The notes under the pieces were generated by a model. It saw only the letters and a list, made by a program, of their open reading frames with translations, was not told the origin of the DNA and did no database searches. A program made the position numbers and the translations under genes. Of a stretch of DNA of 33,413 bases, positions 23,040 to 29,846 are shown one piece after another. Source of the stretch: Paractinoplanes toevensis (lineage in GTDB: Bacteria > Actinomycetota > Actinomycetes > Mycobacteriales > Micromonosporaceae). The DNA lies in NCBI RefSeq assembly GCF_018332695.1, contig NZ_BOQN01000158.1, positions 1 to 33,413 of the forward strand, read 5' to 3'. How positions within the stretch are numbered: the first letter of the stretch is position 1; the number at the start of each line of letters is the position of its first letter.

Positions 23040-24140
23040 ATGGGAGCCAAGATCCGCGATTATCTCGCGCACTGGACCGTTGTCGTCCCGATCCTTGCCG
23101 TCGCGGCGCTGATCCTGACCTGGGGCCGCGACCTGCCACCGCCGGCGGTGGTGCTCGCCGCCCTGCTGCTCGGCGGGGCCGTGCTGGCCGCCGTGCACCA
23201 CGCCGAGGTCGTCGCCCACCGGGTGGGGGAGCCGTTCGGTTCGCTGGTCCTCGCGGTGGCCGTCACCATCATCGAGGTGGCCCTGATCGTCACGCTGATG
23301 ATCAGCGGCGGCGAGAAGGCGCAGTCGCTGGCCCGGGACACCGTCTTCGCCGCCGTCATGATCACCTGTAACGGCCTGCTCGGCCTGTCCCTGCTGGTCG
23401 GGGCCGCGCGCCGGCACGTGGCCGTCTTCAACTCGGAGGGCACCGGCGGCGCCTTCGCCACCGTCACGATGATCGCGACGCTGAGCCTGGTGCTGCCCAG
23501 CTTCACCACGAGCCGCCCCGGCCCGCAGTTCTCGCCGGCCCAGCTCGGCTTCGCTGCGGTCGCCTCGCTCGCCCTCTACGCGCTGTTCGTGACCGTGCAG
23601 ACCCGCCGGCACCGTGACTACTTCCTGCCGATCACGACGTCCGGCAAGGTCATCGACACCGAGGAGCACCTCCACCCGCCGACCGGCAAATCCGCGCTGA
23701 CCAGTCTGGGCCTGCTGCTGGTCGCGCTGGTCGGGGTGGTCGGCCTGGCCAAGGGCGTCTCCCCGTCGATCGAGTCGGCGGTCGACAACGCGGGCCTGCC
23801 GCAGGCCGTGGTGGGCGTGGTGATCGCTCTGCTGGTGCTGCTGCCCGAGACGATCGCGGCGGTCCGAGCCGCCGCCCGCGACCGCGTGCAGACCAGCCTC
23901 AACCTGGCGATCGGCTCGGCCATGGCGAGCATCGGCCTGACCATCCCGGCGATCGCGATCGCGATGATCTGGCTGCCCGACCCGCTGCTGCTGGGCCTGG
24001 GCGGCACCCAGATGGTCCTGCTGGCGCTGACCGTCGTGGTGGGCACCCTGACGATCGTCCCCGGCCGGGCCAACGTCCTGCAGGGCGGCGTCCACCTGGC
24101 CCTGCTGGCCGCGTTCCTCTTCCTGGCGGCCAGTCCGTAG
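23040..24140 (+). CDS. CaCA-family calcium/sodium:proton antiporter (ChaA-like)
   Basis: 366 aa from the ATG at 23040. About eleven hydrophobic helices form two related halves. The acidic motifs expected for ion transport lie in VAVTIIEVALIVTLM (about 80-94) and in VIALLVLLPETIAAVRAA (about 260-277), the two alpha-repeat positions. A short charged loop, TRRHRDYFLPITTSGKVIDTEEHLHPPTGKS, separates the halves. It most resembles y4hA/ChaA-like ion transporters that exchange Ca2+ or Na+/K+ for protons. It acts in the cell membrane. No regulator is evident. The LacI gene converges 13 nt after its stop. Confidence 0.88.
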   Translation: MGAKIRDYLAHWTVVVPILAVAALILTWGRDLPPPAVVLAALLLGGAVLAAVHHAEVVAHRVGEPFGSLVLAVAVTIIEVALIVTLMISGGEKAQSLARDTVFAAVMITCNGLLGLSLLVGAARRHVAVFNSEGTGGAFATVTMIATLSLVLPSFTTSRPGPQFSPAQLGFAAVASLALYALFVTVQTRRHRDYFLPITTSGKVIDTEEHLHPPTGKSALTSLGLLLVALVGVVGLAKGVSPSIESAVDNAGLPQAVVGVVIALLVLLPETIAAVRAAARDRVQTSLNLAIGSAMASIGLTIPAIAIAMIWLPDPLLLGLGGTQMVLLALTVVVGTLTIVPGRANVLQGGVHLALLAAFLFLAASP

Positions 24141-24153
24141 GTCGGGCCTCGAA

Positions 24154-25200
24154 TCAGGCCGACTTGCGCAGCACCAGCGTCGGTTCGTAGATCACCGACG
24201 AGGCCCGCATCTCCGGGTCCTCGATCCGGGCCAGCAGCAACCGCGCGGCCTCGGCCGCCATGTCCTCGAGGGGATGACGCACGGTGGTCAACGGAGGCGC
24301 CGCGGAGACGGCGGCGCTGCTGTCGTCGAAGCCCACGATCGCGACGTCCTCCGGCACCCGCCGGCCGGCGTCGCGCAGGGCGAGCAGCGCACCCACCGCC
24401 ATCAGGTCGTTCGCCACGAAGACGCCGTCCAGATCGGGGCTCTCGGCCAGCAGCGAGCGCATCGCCGCCTCACCGCTCTCCTGGGTGAAGTTGCCGGCCA
24501 CGATCGGCACCCAGCCGTGCCCGTGCTTGGCCGTCGACCGCCGGAACCCGGAGATCCGATCATGGCTGGCCGGCACGTCGGCCGGGCCGGAGATCATCCC
24601 GATCCGCCGGCAGCCGCGCCCCAGCAGATGCTCGGCGGCGATGGTGGCCCCGGTCTCATTGGCCAGATCGACGTAGTTGATCGGCACCGGCTCGGCCGGC
24701 CGCCCGATCATCACGGCCGGCACCCCACCCTCGGTGAGCATGCGCGGAAGGGCATCGACAGCCGGTAACGACAGCACGATCACACCATCGGCCTGCCCAT
24801 TGCGCAGATCGCCGACCAGCCGCCGGCGCCCGTCGTCGCTGCCGACGATCTGCAGGGCCAGCTGCACGCCGGCTTGGCGCAGCACGCTCATCAGCCCGCC
24901 GACGACCCGCCCGAAGTAGGGATCGGCGAAGAACCGGCTCATGAACGGATCGTCATCATGCGACTCGGAGTCGGACACGACGAGTGCGACGGTGCCGGTG
25001 CGCCGGGTGACCAGCGACCGAGCCATCCGATTAGGCACGTAACCGGTGCGCCCCACCGCATCCCACACGACCTCGTGCAACTGCGGATCCACGTTACGAA
25101 TCCCGTTGATCACCCGGGACACGGTCGCCCGTGAAACGCCGGCCACTCGCGCGACATCCTCGAGAGTCGGCAGTCGCTCTCCGACCGGTACCCGTTGCAT
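24154..25200 (-). CDS. LacI-family transcriptional regulator
   Basis: 348 aa from the ATG at 25200 (MQRVPVGERL). This start sits 6 nt after a TATAAC -10 box, so the message is probably leaderless; an upstream ATG at 25218 would lie ahead of that promoter. The HTH is at about 12-35 (TLEDVARVAGVSRATVSRVINGI). A periplasmic-binding-protein-like ligand domain follows, with GRPAEPVPINYVDLAN, ISGPADVPASHDRISGFR, DGVFVANDLMAVGALLAL and VAIVGFDDSSAA as usual family marks. It should bind a sugar or oligosaccharide. Palindromes at its own promoter and before the CBM32-DUF1996 gene mark likely targets. Confidence 0.92.
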   Translation of the reverse strand: MQRVPVGERLPTLEDVARVAGVSRATVSRVINGIRNVDPQLHEVVWDAVGRTGYVPNRMARSLVTRRTGTVALVVSDSESHDDDPFMSRFFADPYFGRVVGGLMSVLRQAGVQLALQIVGSDDGRRRLVGDLRNGQADGVIVLSLPAVDALPRMLTEGGVPAVMIGRPAEPVPINYVDLANETGATIAAEHLLGRGCRRIGMISGPADVPASHDRISGFRRSTAKHGHGWVPIVAGNFTQESGEAAMRSLLAESPDLDGVFVANDLMAVGALLALRDAGRRVPEDVAIVGFDDSSAAVSAAPPLTTVRHPLEDMAAEAARLLLARIEDPEMRASSVIYEPTLVLRKSA

Positions 25201-25206
25201 AGAGAC

Positions 25207-25234
25207 GTTATAGCACATTTGGAGAGCGCTCTCC
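25207..25234 (-). promoter_or_regulatory. LacI promoter and operator
   Basis: The perfect 14-bp palindrome GGAGAGCGCTCTCC (25221-25234) lies where the -35 region should be. TATAAC (25212 to 25207 on the minus strand) is the -10, ending 6 nt before the ATG. The centre AGCGCT is that of LacI/GalR-type operators, for example the CebR box TGGGAGCGCTCCCA. Autorepression is expected. Confidence 0.78.
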
Positions 25235-25529
25235 GATCGATCAACCCCAAACCCTTCTCCAGTACGAGGCGACGGCTCCCCGCCGATTTAGGCAGTTCCC
25301 ACCGCGCGAGCGCGGCCTGCCGCGGCGCAAGGCCGCAGCGCGACTCTCGCGTGAGGAGGTCGATCCCGCAGTGCGGGCAGCGGTGCCGCCCCGAGTGCGG
25401 GGCCGGGGTCGCGGGGCCGGGGTACGGGGCGCGGTGCCGCCCCGGATGTGGGGCCGGGGGTCGCGGGGACGGGCTGCGGGGCGCGATGCGGGGCCGGGGT
25501 GCGGGGCCGGGGTGCGGGGACGGGTGCGC
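25235..25529. repeat. Gene-free region with G-rich degenerate tandem repeat
   Basis: Between the LacI operator and the HflX-like stop there is no supported gene. From about 25380 to 25527 the plus strand holds a roughly 51-nt imperfect repeat in two copies (starting at 25380 and 25431, each GCGGTGCCGCCCCG...), then shorter GCGGGGCCGGGGT units. Many GGGG runs are closely spaced, so G-quadruplex formation on the plus strand is possible. It lies 3' of the minus-strand HflX-like gene. Confidence 0.6.
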
Positions 25530-25928
25530 TCAGCAGTCCGGGGCGGCGAGGTCCGCGCTGTCGATCACGAGGCATCCGAACAGATCGGTGAGGACGGTTC
25601 GCTGGTGCCGGGTCAGCGGGTTCACGAATATCGCGACGTCGACCTGCGTCTCCCGGCAGGCCTGCGCCACTTCGCGGGCCTTGCCGGGACTCAGCAGCCT
25701 GCGCCGGGAGAATGGAGCGGCCATCCGGGAAACACCGCCGCGCGAGACGCCCCGCCGCTGAACATGCCGCCCGACGACCCGGGCGCCGTGCGCCTCGGCC
25801 GACGCGGCGAGTCGATCGAGCGTGGCGGCCGGATTCCGGTCCTTGCCCGAGAACAGGCCGACGAGCGCCACCCTCGATCCGGCCCGCACCGTCATCGCCG
25901 GCCGCTCGTCCCGTCGCATGCGGTCCAT
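25530..25928 (-). CDS. Stand-alone HflX N-terminal-domain protein
   Basis: 132 aa from the ATG at 25928; in-frame ATGs at 25919 and 25895 are also possible, and the domain itself begins after the last. The sequence RVALVGLFSGKDRNPAATLDRLAASAEAHGARVVGR, then QRRGVSRG, SPGKAREVAQACRE, VDVAIFVNPLTRHQRTVLTDLFGCLVIDSADL follows the order of the HflX N-terminal domain (GTP-bdg_N). It stops where full-length HflX would continue into the coiled coil and GTPase domain; no G1-G4 motifs exist nearby. The glycine-rich loop that binds nucleotide in full-length HflX is partly altered. It may be a ribosome-binding fragment or a decayed gene. The open frame and codon use argue for a real protein. A LacI site lies upstream. 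Confidence 0.65.
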   Translation of the reverse strand: MDRMRRDERPAMTVRAGSRVALVGLFSGKDRNPAATLDRLAASAEAHGARVVGRHVQRRGVSRGGVSRMAAPFSRRRLLSPGKAREVAQACRETQVDVAIFVNPLTRHQRTVLTDLFGCLVIDSADLAAPDC

Positions 25929-25936
25929 GTTGCCAC

Positions 25937-25972
25937 CCGGCCGGCCGAGGTTCCCCGGCCGGCCGAGGTTCC
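25937..25972. repeat. Perfect 18-bp tandem duplication
   Basis: CCGGCCGGCCGAGGTTCC occurs twice head to tail (25937-25954 and 25955-25972), just upstream of the HflX-like start. It is probably a recent slippage in the 5' region. Each unit contains a GGCCGGCC palindrome. Confidence 0.85.
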
Positions 25973-25986
25973 GGAACCGGATCGCA

Positions 25987-26032
25987 TTGACGGGTGTGAC
26001 ATCTGGGCGTAACACTTCGGAAAGCGCTCTCC
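25987..26032 (+). promoter_or_regulatory. Promoter and LacI-type operator of the CBM32-DUF1996 gene
   Basis: TTGACG (25987-25992), a 17-nt spacer and TAACAC (26010-26015) make a promoter. The near-palindrome GGAAAGCGCTCTCC (26019-26032), one mismatch from the LacI-promoter site, covers the predicted start point near 26022. It therefore fits direct repression by the nearby LacI protein. It could also act on the divergent HflX-like gene. Confidence 0.75.
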
Positions 26033-26090
26033 AAACGGCCACCCGGCGTTCCCCGCGTCGGGCGTACTCGTCTATCCCCTGGAGATCCGA

Positions 26091-27506
26091 ATGAAGACTC
26101 CATCCGAACAACGCAACCGAGGGCTGCGGCGGCTGATCGCGCCGATCGCGGTCACCGTCCTGGCCGGCACTCTCACCATCGTGGGCATGAACTCGGCGCA
26201 CGCCGCCGACACCCTGCTCTCGCAGGGGCGACCGGCCCTCGCCTCATCGACCGAGAACGGCGGGGCCCCGGCCGCCGCGGCCGTCGACGGCAACGCCACC
26301 ACCCGCTGGGGCAGCGCCTGGAGCGATCCCCAATGGCTGCGCGTCGACCTCGGCGGCACGGCCACCATCAGTTCCGTACAACTGCAGTGGGAAGCCGCGT
26401 ACGCGAAGGCGTACCAAATTCAGACCTCGACCGACGGCAATGCCTGGACCACCGTCTTCTCGAAGAGCAATGGCGCCGGAGGCGCCGAGACGCTCACCCT
26501 GAGTGGCTCCGGGCGCTACGTGCGGGTGTACGGAACGCAGCGCGGCACCGGCTACGGTTACTCGCTGTTCGAGTTCAAGGTCTACGGAACGCTGGCCAAC
26601 CCGCCGGCCTCGGACGGTCCCGGTTACGTGATGGCCAACCCGCCGGTCACCGGTGTGGTCCCGTCGACGGCCACGCCGCCGGACACCAACCCGCCGACCA
26701 CGCACCACGAGTTCCAGGCCAACTGCGCGGTGAGCCGCACCAACCTGAACGACGACCCGATCGTCTTCCCGAACATGCCGGGTGCCTCGCACTCGCACAC
26801 GTTCATGGGCAACACCACCACCAACGCGGCCACCACCCTGGCCAGCCTCCAGTCGGGTGGCACGGCCTGCATCACGCCGGGTGACAAGACCGGTTACTGG
26901 ATGCCGACGCTGCTCAACGGCACCACCGCGGTGCAGCCGGTCGGCCGCCAGGTCATCTACTACAAGAGCGGCGTCATCGACTACCGCAGCGTGCGGCCCT
27001 TCCCGGCCGGCCTGCGCTATGTCGTGGGCAGCCCGACGGCGACCATCGACGATTTCCGGAACAGCCCGGGCGCGGTCGAGGGATTCGAATGCGGCGACAG
27101 TTCCTTCAACTGGGACATTCCCGCTAACTGCCCGGCCGGCACCCAGCTGAACGCGCGCTATCAGGCCCCGAGTTGCTGGGACGGCCTGCACCTGGACACG
27201 CCGGATCACAAGAGCCACATGGCGTATCCGGTGCTCGGCGTCTGCCCCAACGACCACCCGGTCGCCGTTCCGATGATCGAATTCAAGATGGCGTGGCCGG
27301 TGAACGGCAACATGAGCAACGTCCATTTCTCCAGCGGACGCGGCTTCAGCTTCCACTACGACGTCTACAACGCCTGGGACGCGCCGACCCTGGCCGCCCT
27401 CACCAGCCACTGCATCAACGGTGGCCTGCAGTGCGACCCGCGCGGTTTCGACCTCTACAAGCCGGACCGCGGAGCCGCCCTGAACGAGAACTACGTACTT
27501 CCGTAA
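26091..27506 (+). CDS. Secreted CBM32 (F5/8 type C) plus DUF1996 protein
   Basis: 471 aa, ATG at 26091 with GGAG 6 nt upstream. The signal peptide ends near residue 38 (NSAHA-ADT). A discoidin-like CBM32 follows (about 42-165: TRWGSAWSDPQWLRVDLGG, YQIQTSTDGNAWTTVFS, YVRVYGTQRGTGYGYSLFEFKVYG), then DUF1996 (about 200-471) with THHEFQANC, ASHSHTFMGN, GYWMPTLLNG, YQAPSCWDGLHLD and DKSHMAYP-like segments (here DHKSHMAYP). DUF1996 is found in secreted fungal and actinobacterial proteins linked to polysaccharide use; its clustered His and paired Cys suggest metal binding or catalysis. Expected outside the cell on a glycan. LacI-type operator over its promoter; strong terminator after it. Confidence 0.9.
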   Translation: MKTPSEQRNRGLRRLIAPIAVTVLAGTLTIVGMNSAHAADTLLSQGRPALASSTENGGAPAAAAVDGNATTRWGSAWSDPQWLRVDLGGTATISSVQLQWEAAYAKAYQIQTSTDGNAWTTVFSKSNGAGGAETLTLSGSGRYVRVYGTQRGTGYGYSLFEFKVYGTLANPPASDGPGYVMANPPVTGVVPSTATPPDTNPPTTHHEFQANCAVSRTNLNDDPIVFPNMPGASHSHTFMGNTTTNAATTLASLQSGGTACITPGDKTGYWMPTLLNGTTAVQPVGRQVIYYKSGVIDYRSVRPFPAGLRYVVGSPTATIDDFRNSPGAVEGFECGDSSFNWDIPANCPAGTQLNARYQAPSCWDGLHLDTPDHKSHMAYPVLGVCPNDHPVAVPMIEFKMAWPVNGNMSNVHFSSGRGFSFHYDVYNAWDAPTLAALTSHCINGGLQCDPRGFDLYKPDRGAALNENYVLP

Positions 27507-27513
27507 CCGCGAG

Positions 27514-27547
27514 AAATGGGGCGCCGTCCGCGACGGCGCCCCATTTT
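27514..27547 (+). terminator. Intrinsic terminator, convergent region
   Basis: A perfect 15-bp stem (27514-27528 with 27532-27546) with a CGC loop and T-run, starting 7 nt after the stop. The A-rich 5' side supplies a T-run on the other strand, so it can also end the minus-strand gene at 27558. Confidence 0.93.
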
Positions 27548-27557
27548 CGGAATGAAT

Positions 27558-28118
27558 TCAGGAAAGGCTCTTGGACGCCGCTTTCAGCGTGCTCATCGCC
27601 AAGGTCCGGGTGCGGATGATTTGCAGGGCGAGAGCGCGGGTCTGTGGTTCGACCCCCGATTTGTCCTCACTGCCGGCGAGGTCCTGACCCTGGTCCAGAT
27701 GGGCCTCGATCGCCTCGACCACCAGGGTGTCGAAGGCCTTGCCGGTGAGCGCGGACGCCTCGGTGACCTGCTCGGGGGTGACCATGCCGGGCATCGGCAT
27801 GCCCTCGTGCGGGTTCTCCGCCGGCAGGCCGGCCTGGGTGTGCAGCTCGCGCAGCGAGCTCAGCTCGGCGGTGGTGAAGGCCTGCACCTGCAGGGCCAGG
27901 GCCTGCACGTCAGCGCTGCCGCTGCGGGACGGGACCAGCTCGAGCAGCGGCAGCATTTCTTCGTCCATCGCGATGTTGATCTCGATCCAGGCGAGGTCGG
28001 TGCCACCGAACTGACTGGCCGTGGTCGCGGCCGGGGAGGTCGGCGCGTCGGCCGCCGAGTTGGCGCAGCCGGCCAGCAGGAGCGCACCGGCGAGCAGGAC
28101 CCGGGCCATTGCTTTCAC
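27558..28118 (-). CDS. DUF305-like lipoprotein
   Basis: 186 aa from a GTG at 28118, which sits 8 nt beyond a good promoter -10, so the message may be leaderless; ATG at 28109 and GTG at 28145 are alternatives. A lipobox LLAGC lies near residue 17, so it is a membrane-anchored lipoprotein. The body follows the DUF305 plan: an N-terminal helix (DLAWIEINIAMDEEMLPLLEL), then QALALQVQAFTTAELSSLREL, a Met-rich MPMPGMVTPEQV linker and FDTLVVEAIEAHLDQGQDLA. In typical DUF305 proteins paired His residues (HH) occur in both helices. Here the first pair is replaced by Asp-Glu and the second keeps one His, so metal binding may be altered. Function unknown. Confidence 0.75.
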   Translation of the reverse strand: MKAMARVLLAGALLLAGCANSAADAPTSPAATTASQFGGTDLAWIEINIAMDEEMLPLLELVPSRSGSADVQALALQVQAFTTAELSSLRELHTQAGLPAENPHEGMPMPGMVTPEQVTEASALTGKAFDTLVVEAIEAHLDQGQDLAGSEDKSGVEPQTRALALQIIRTRTLAMSTLKAASKSLS

Positions 28119-28125
28119 GACCGTG

Positions 28126-28154
28126 AGTCTGTCTTTTCGATCCACCTATGTCAA
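28126..28154 (-). promoter_or_regulatory. Promoter of the DUF305-like gene
   Basis: On the minus strand TTGACA (28154 to 28149) is a perfect -35. After 17 nt comes CAGACT (28131 to 28126) as a weak -10. The expected start is near 28118, the GTG codon. No Shine-Dalgarno is visible, which fits leaderless translation. Confidence 0.6.
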
Positions 28155-28289
28155 CGATTCGATATTGATGGATGGCAACGCTCCCGTAACAACTGAACTG
28201 ATTCGATGAAGCGCTCTCCGGATAACAGTTTTCGGAGGACTCGGCACGAGATTTGCTACCCTCGCGGAAGGCGCCGCGTGAGCGGCATC

Positions 28290-28332
28290 CCGGACGAGGG
28301 CGCGTCGTACCCGGCCATGACAAGACGACCGC
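28290..28332 (+). promoter_or_regulatory. Guanidine-III (mini-ykkC relative, ykkC-III) riboswitch
   Basis: The sequence follows the class III guanidine riboswitch as I know it from the Thermobifida fusca structure. P1 is CCGG (28290-28293) with CCGG (28311-28314), followed by the conserved ACGAGG. The pseudoknot pairs GCG/GUCGU (28300-28302, 28304-28308, one bulged C) with ACGAC/CGC (28325-28332). The linker contains the conserved GACAAGACG (28319-28327). The Shine-Dalgarno GAGGAG (28334-28339) follows directly, 9 nt before the exporter ATG. Ligand binding should expose the ribosome site and turn the exporter on. Confidence 0.9.
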
Positions 28333-28348
28333 TGAGGAGTGACTCGTC

Positions 28349-28663
28349 ATGGCATGGGCGGTTCTTGTGGTTTCCGGCGTGTTGGAGACCGTCTGGGCGA
28401 TCGCCCTCGACCGCAGCTCCGGTTTCAGCCGCCTCGCCCCGACCGCGGTCTTCGTGGTCGCGCTGGCGCTCAGCATGATCGGCCTCGGTTACGCGCTACG
28501 CACGATCCCGATCGGCACCGGCTACGCCGTGTGGGTCGGCATCGGTGCGGTCGGTACCGCGGTGGTGGGCATGGTCGCGCTCGGCGAGCCGGCCACCGTC
28601 GTACGCGTCGTCTGTCTCTTGATGATCGTGGCCGGGGTCGTCGGCCTGAAGGTCTTCCACTGA
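28349..28663 (+). CDS. gdx: SMR-family guanidinium exporter
   Basis: 104 aa with four helices, full length for the small multidrug resistance family. The essential Glu is at position 13 (VVSGVLETVWAIALD). GFSRLAPT, the GTGYAVWVGIGAVGTAVVGM segment and ALGEPATVVRVVCL match the Gdx (SugE) branch rather than EmrE-type multidrug pumps. It acts as a dual-topology dimer exchanging guanidinium for protons. The class III guanidine riboswitch directly before it supports this substrate. Monocistronic; a stem-loop follows. Confidence 0.93.
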   Translation: MAWAVLVVSGVLETVWAIALDRSSGFSRLAPTAVFVVALALSMIGLGYALRTIPIGTGYAVWVGIGAVGTAVVGMVALGEPATVVRVVCLLMIVAGVVGLKVFH

Positions 28664-28671
28664 ACCGGCGG

Positions 28672-28696
28672 GTGCGCCCCGCATCGCGGGGCGCAC
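28672..28696. terminator. Stem-loop between convergent genes
   Basis: A perfect 11-bp stem (28672-28682 with 28686-28696) with an ATC loop lies between the gdx stop at 28663 and the minus-strand stop at 28702. There is no T-run, so it would act as a GC-rich bidirectional actinobacterial terminator. Confidence 0.7.
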
Positions 28697-28701
28697 TCGG
28701 A

Positions 28702-28965
28702 TCACACCGTGACGTCGAGCTTGCTCTGGAAACCCGTGGTGCTGGCGGTACGCGTCTTCTCCTGCTCGTGCTGCACGTCCAGCTGCGCCTTGGCCACCGC
28801 CGTGCGGTCCTGCGTGATGACCTGTTCGTGGTCCTGCGCCCGGCTCTGTTCGGCGGCCTTCATCGCGGCCTTGGCGGCCAGATCGGCGGCCAGCTTGTCC
28901 TGGTACTTCTTGAGCTCGGACTCGGCGCTGCTCGTGCTCGCGGAAGCGATCGCGCTGACCGTCAT
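28702..28965 (-). CDS. Small coiled-coil protein of unknown function
   Basis: 87 aa, ATG at 28965 preceded by AAAGGGG. Almost the whole chain is predicted helix with charged heptads (SELKKYQDKLAADLAAKAAMKAAEQSRAQDHEQ, then TAVAKAQLDVQHEQEK). There is no signal peptide, cysteine or membrane segment. Such small helical proteins are widespread in actinobacteria without assigned function. Neighbours, gdx (convergent) and an EEP hydrolase (upstream, 88-nt gap), give no clear hint. Confidence 0.65.
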   Translation of the reverse strand: MTVSAIASASTSSAESELKKYQDKLAADLAAKAAMKAAEQSRAQDHEQVITQDRTAVAKAQLDVQHEQEKTRTASTTGFQSKLDVTV

Positions 28966-29053
28966 GTACTGCCCCTTTTGTGCCGGTGATCTGGTCGCCC
29001 GCTCACATCGTCAGCGTGATCCCCGTCTTGCGGACTTCTCACCTGTGAAGTGG

Positions 29054-29833
29054 CTACGGCTCCAGGTCGACGCCGACCGCGTAGTGGTCGGAGGGGTAGA
29101 CGCCGCCGAACGGCCGGTCGCCGGCCAGGAACGCGCCGTGGACCGAGAGCATCAGGCCGGGCCGGCCGGGGCGGGCGAAGACGTGGTCGACGCGCCGGTC
29201 GATCTGTTTTGGCGCGTCCCGGGGAGCGCAGGGAAGTGCGGAGTCCAGCGTCACCGCCGCCGGGTCGGCGCCGGCCGCGGCCCAGGTGTCGACCATGGCG
29301 TCCAGCAGCGGCAGCAGCTCGGGCTGGTCCGGGCCGGCGTTCAGGTCGGCCAGCAGGAGTACCGGCAGGGAACCGTCGAGTTCGATGTCGGTGGCCAGGG
29401 CGGCGAGCGCGCGGCACTGGGCCAGGTGGTCCTCGGCGAACCGCTGCTCCCACTCGGTGCCGGCCACGATCACGTGCAGCGGGCCGCGCGGGTGGTCGAG
29501 CGTGGCCAGCAGCGCGGCCGGTGCGGGCCCACCGCGCTGCTCGTGCGGCAGTTCGCAGCGCCGAATGGTGAGGATCGGCCAGCGGCTCAGCAGCCCGAGT
29601 CCGAAGCCGATCCCTGCGTGGTCGGCCGGCGGCTCGGTGGCCGGCACCCACGCCGCGTGCAGGCCGGCCGGTGTGCCGAGCCGCTGGGCCTGATCGGTGC
29701 CGTCCCCCGACCAGGCCTCGACGAGACCCAGCACGTCCGGCCGGTATGCCTCGATCGTCGCGGCGATGCCGTCCTCGCGCCGCCGCCAATCGTCGCCGAA
29801 GCGCCACCAGACGTTCCAGATCATGACGTGCAT
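29054..29833 (-). CDS. Endonuclease/exonuclease/phosphatase-family hydrolase
   Basis: 259 aa from the ATG at 29833; a TTG one codon earlier is possible. EEP-fold motifs are the first strand MHVMIWNVWWRF (Asn for metal), PDVLGLVEAW with Glu38 as the metal ligand, LLLADLNAGPDQPE (DLN) near 157-170 and the terminal GGVYPSDHYAVGVDL (SDH catalytic His), with DRRVDHVFA before it. These are the residues needed for Mg2+-dependent phosphodiester or phosphomonoester cleavage. It is not secreted. Substrate unknown. The VOC gene ends 13 nt upstream on the same strand, so co-expression is likely. Confidence 0.87.
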   Translation of the reverse strand: MHVMIWNVWWRFGDDWRRREDGIAATIEAYRPDVLGLVEAWSGDGTDQAQRLGTPAGLHAAWVPATEPPADHAGIGFGLGLLSRWPILTIRRCELPHEQRGGPAPAALLATLDHPRGPLHVIVAGTEWEQRFAEDHLAQCRALAALATDIELDGSLPVLLLADLNAGPDQPELLPLLDAMVDTWAAAGADPAAVTLDSALPCAPRDAPKQIDRRVDHVFARPGRPGLMLSVHGAFLAGDRPFGGVYPSDHYAVGVDLEP

Positions 29834-29846
29834 CAATGCACCATAC

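Noticed and set aside
25371..25527. CRISPR array or coding region in the G-rich repeat
   Set aside because: The repeats are degenerate, contiguous and lack spacers. The open frames across it are low-complexity Arg/Gly translations.
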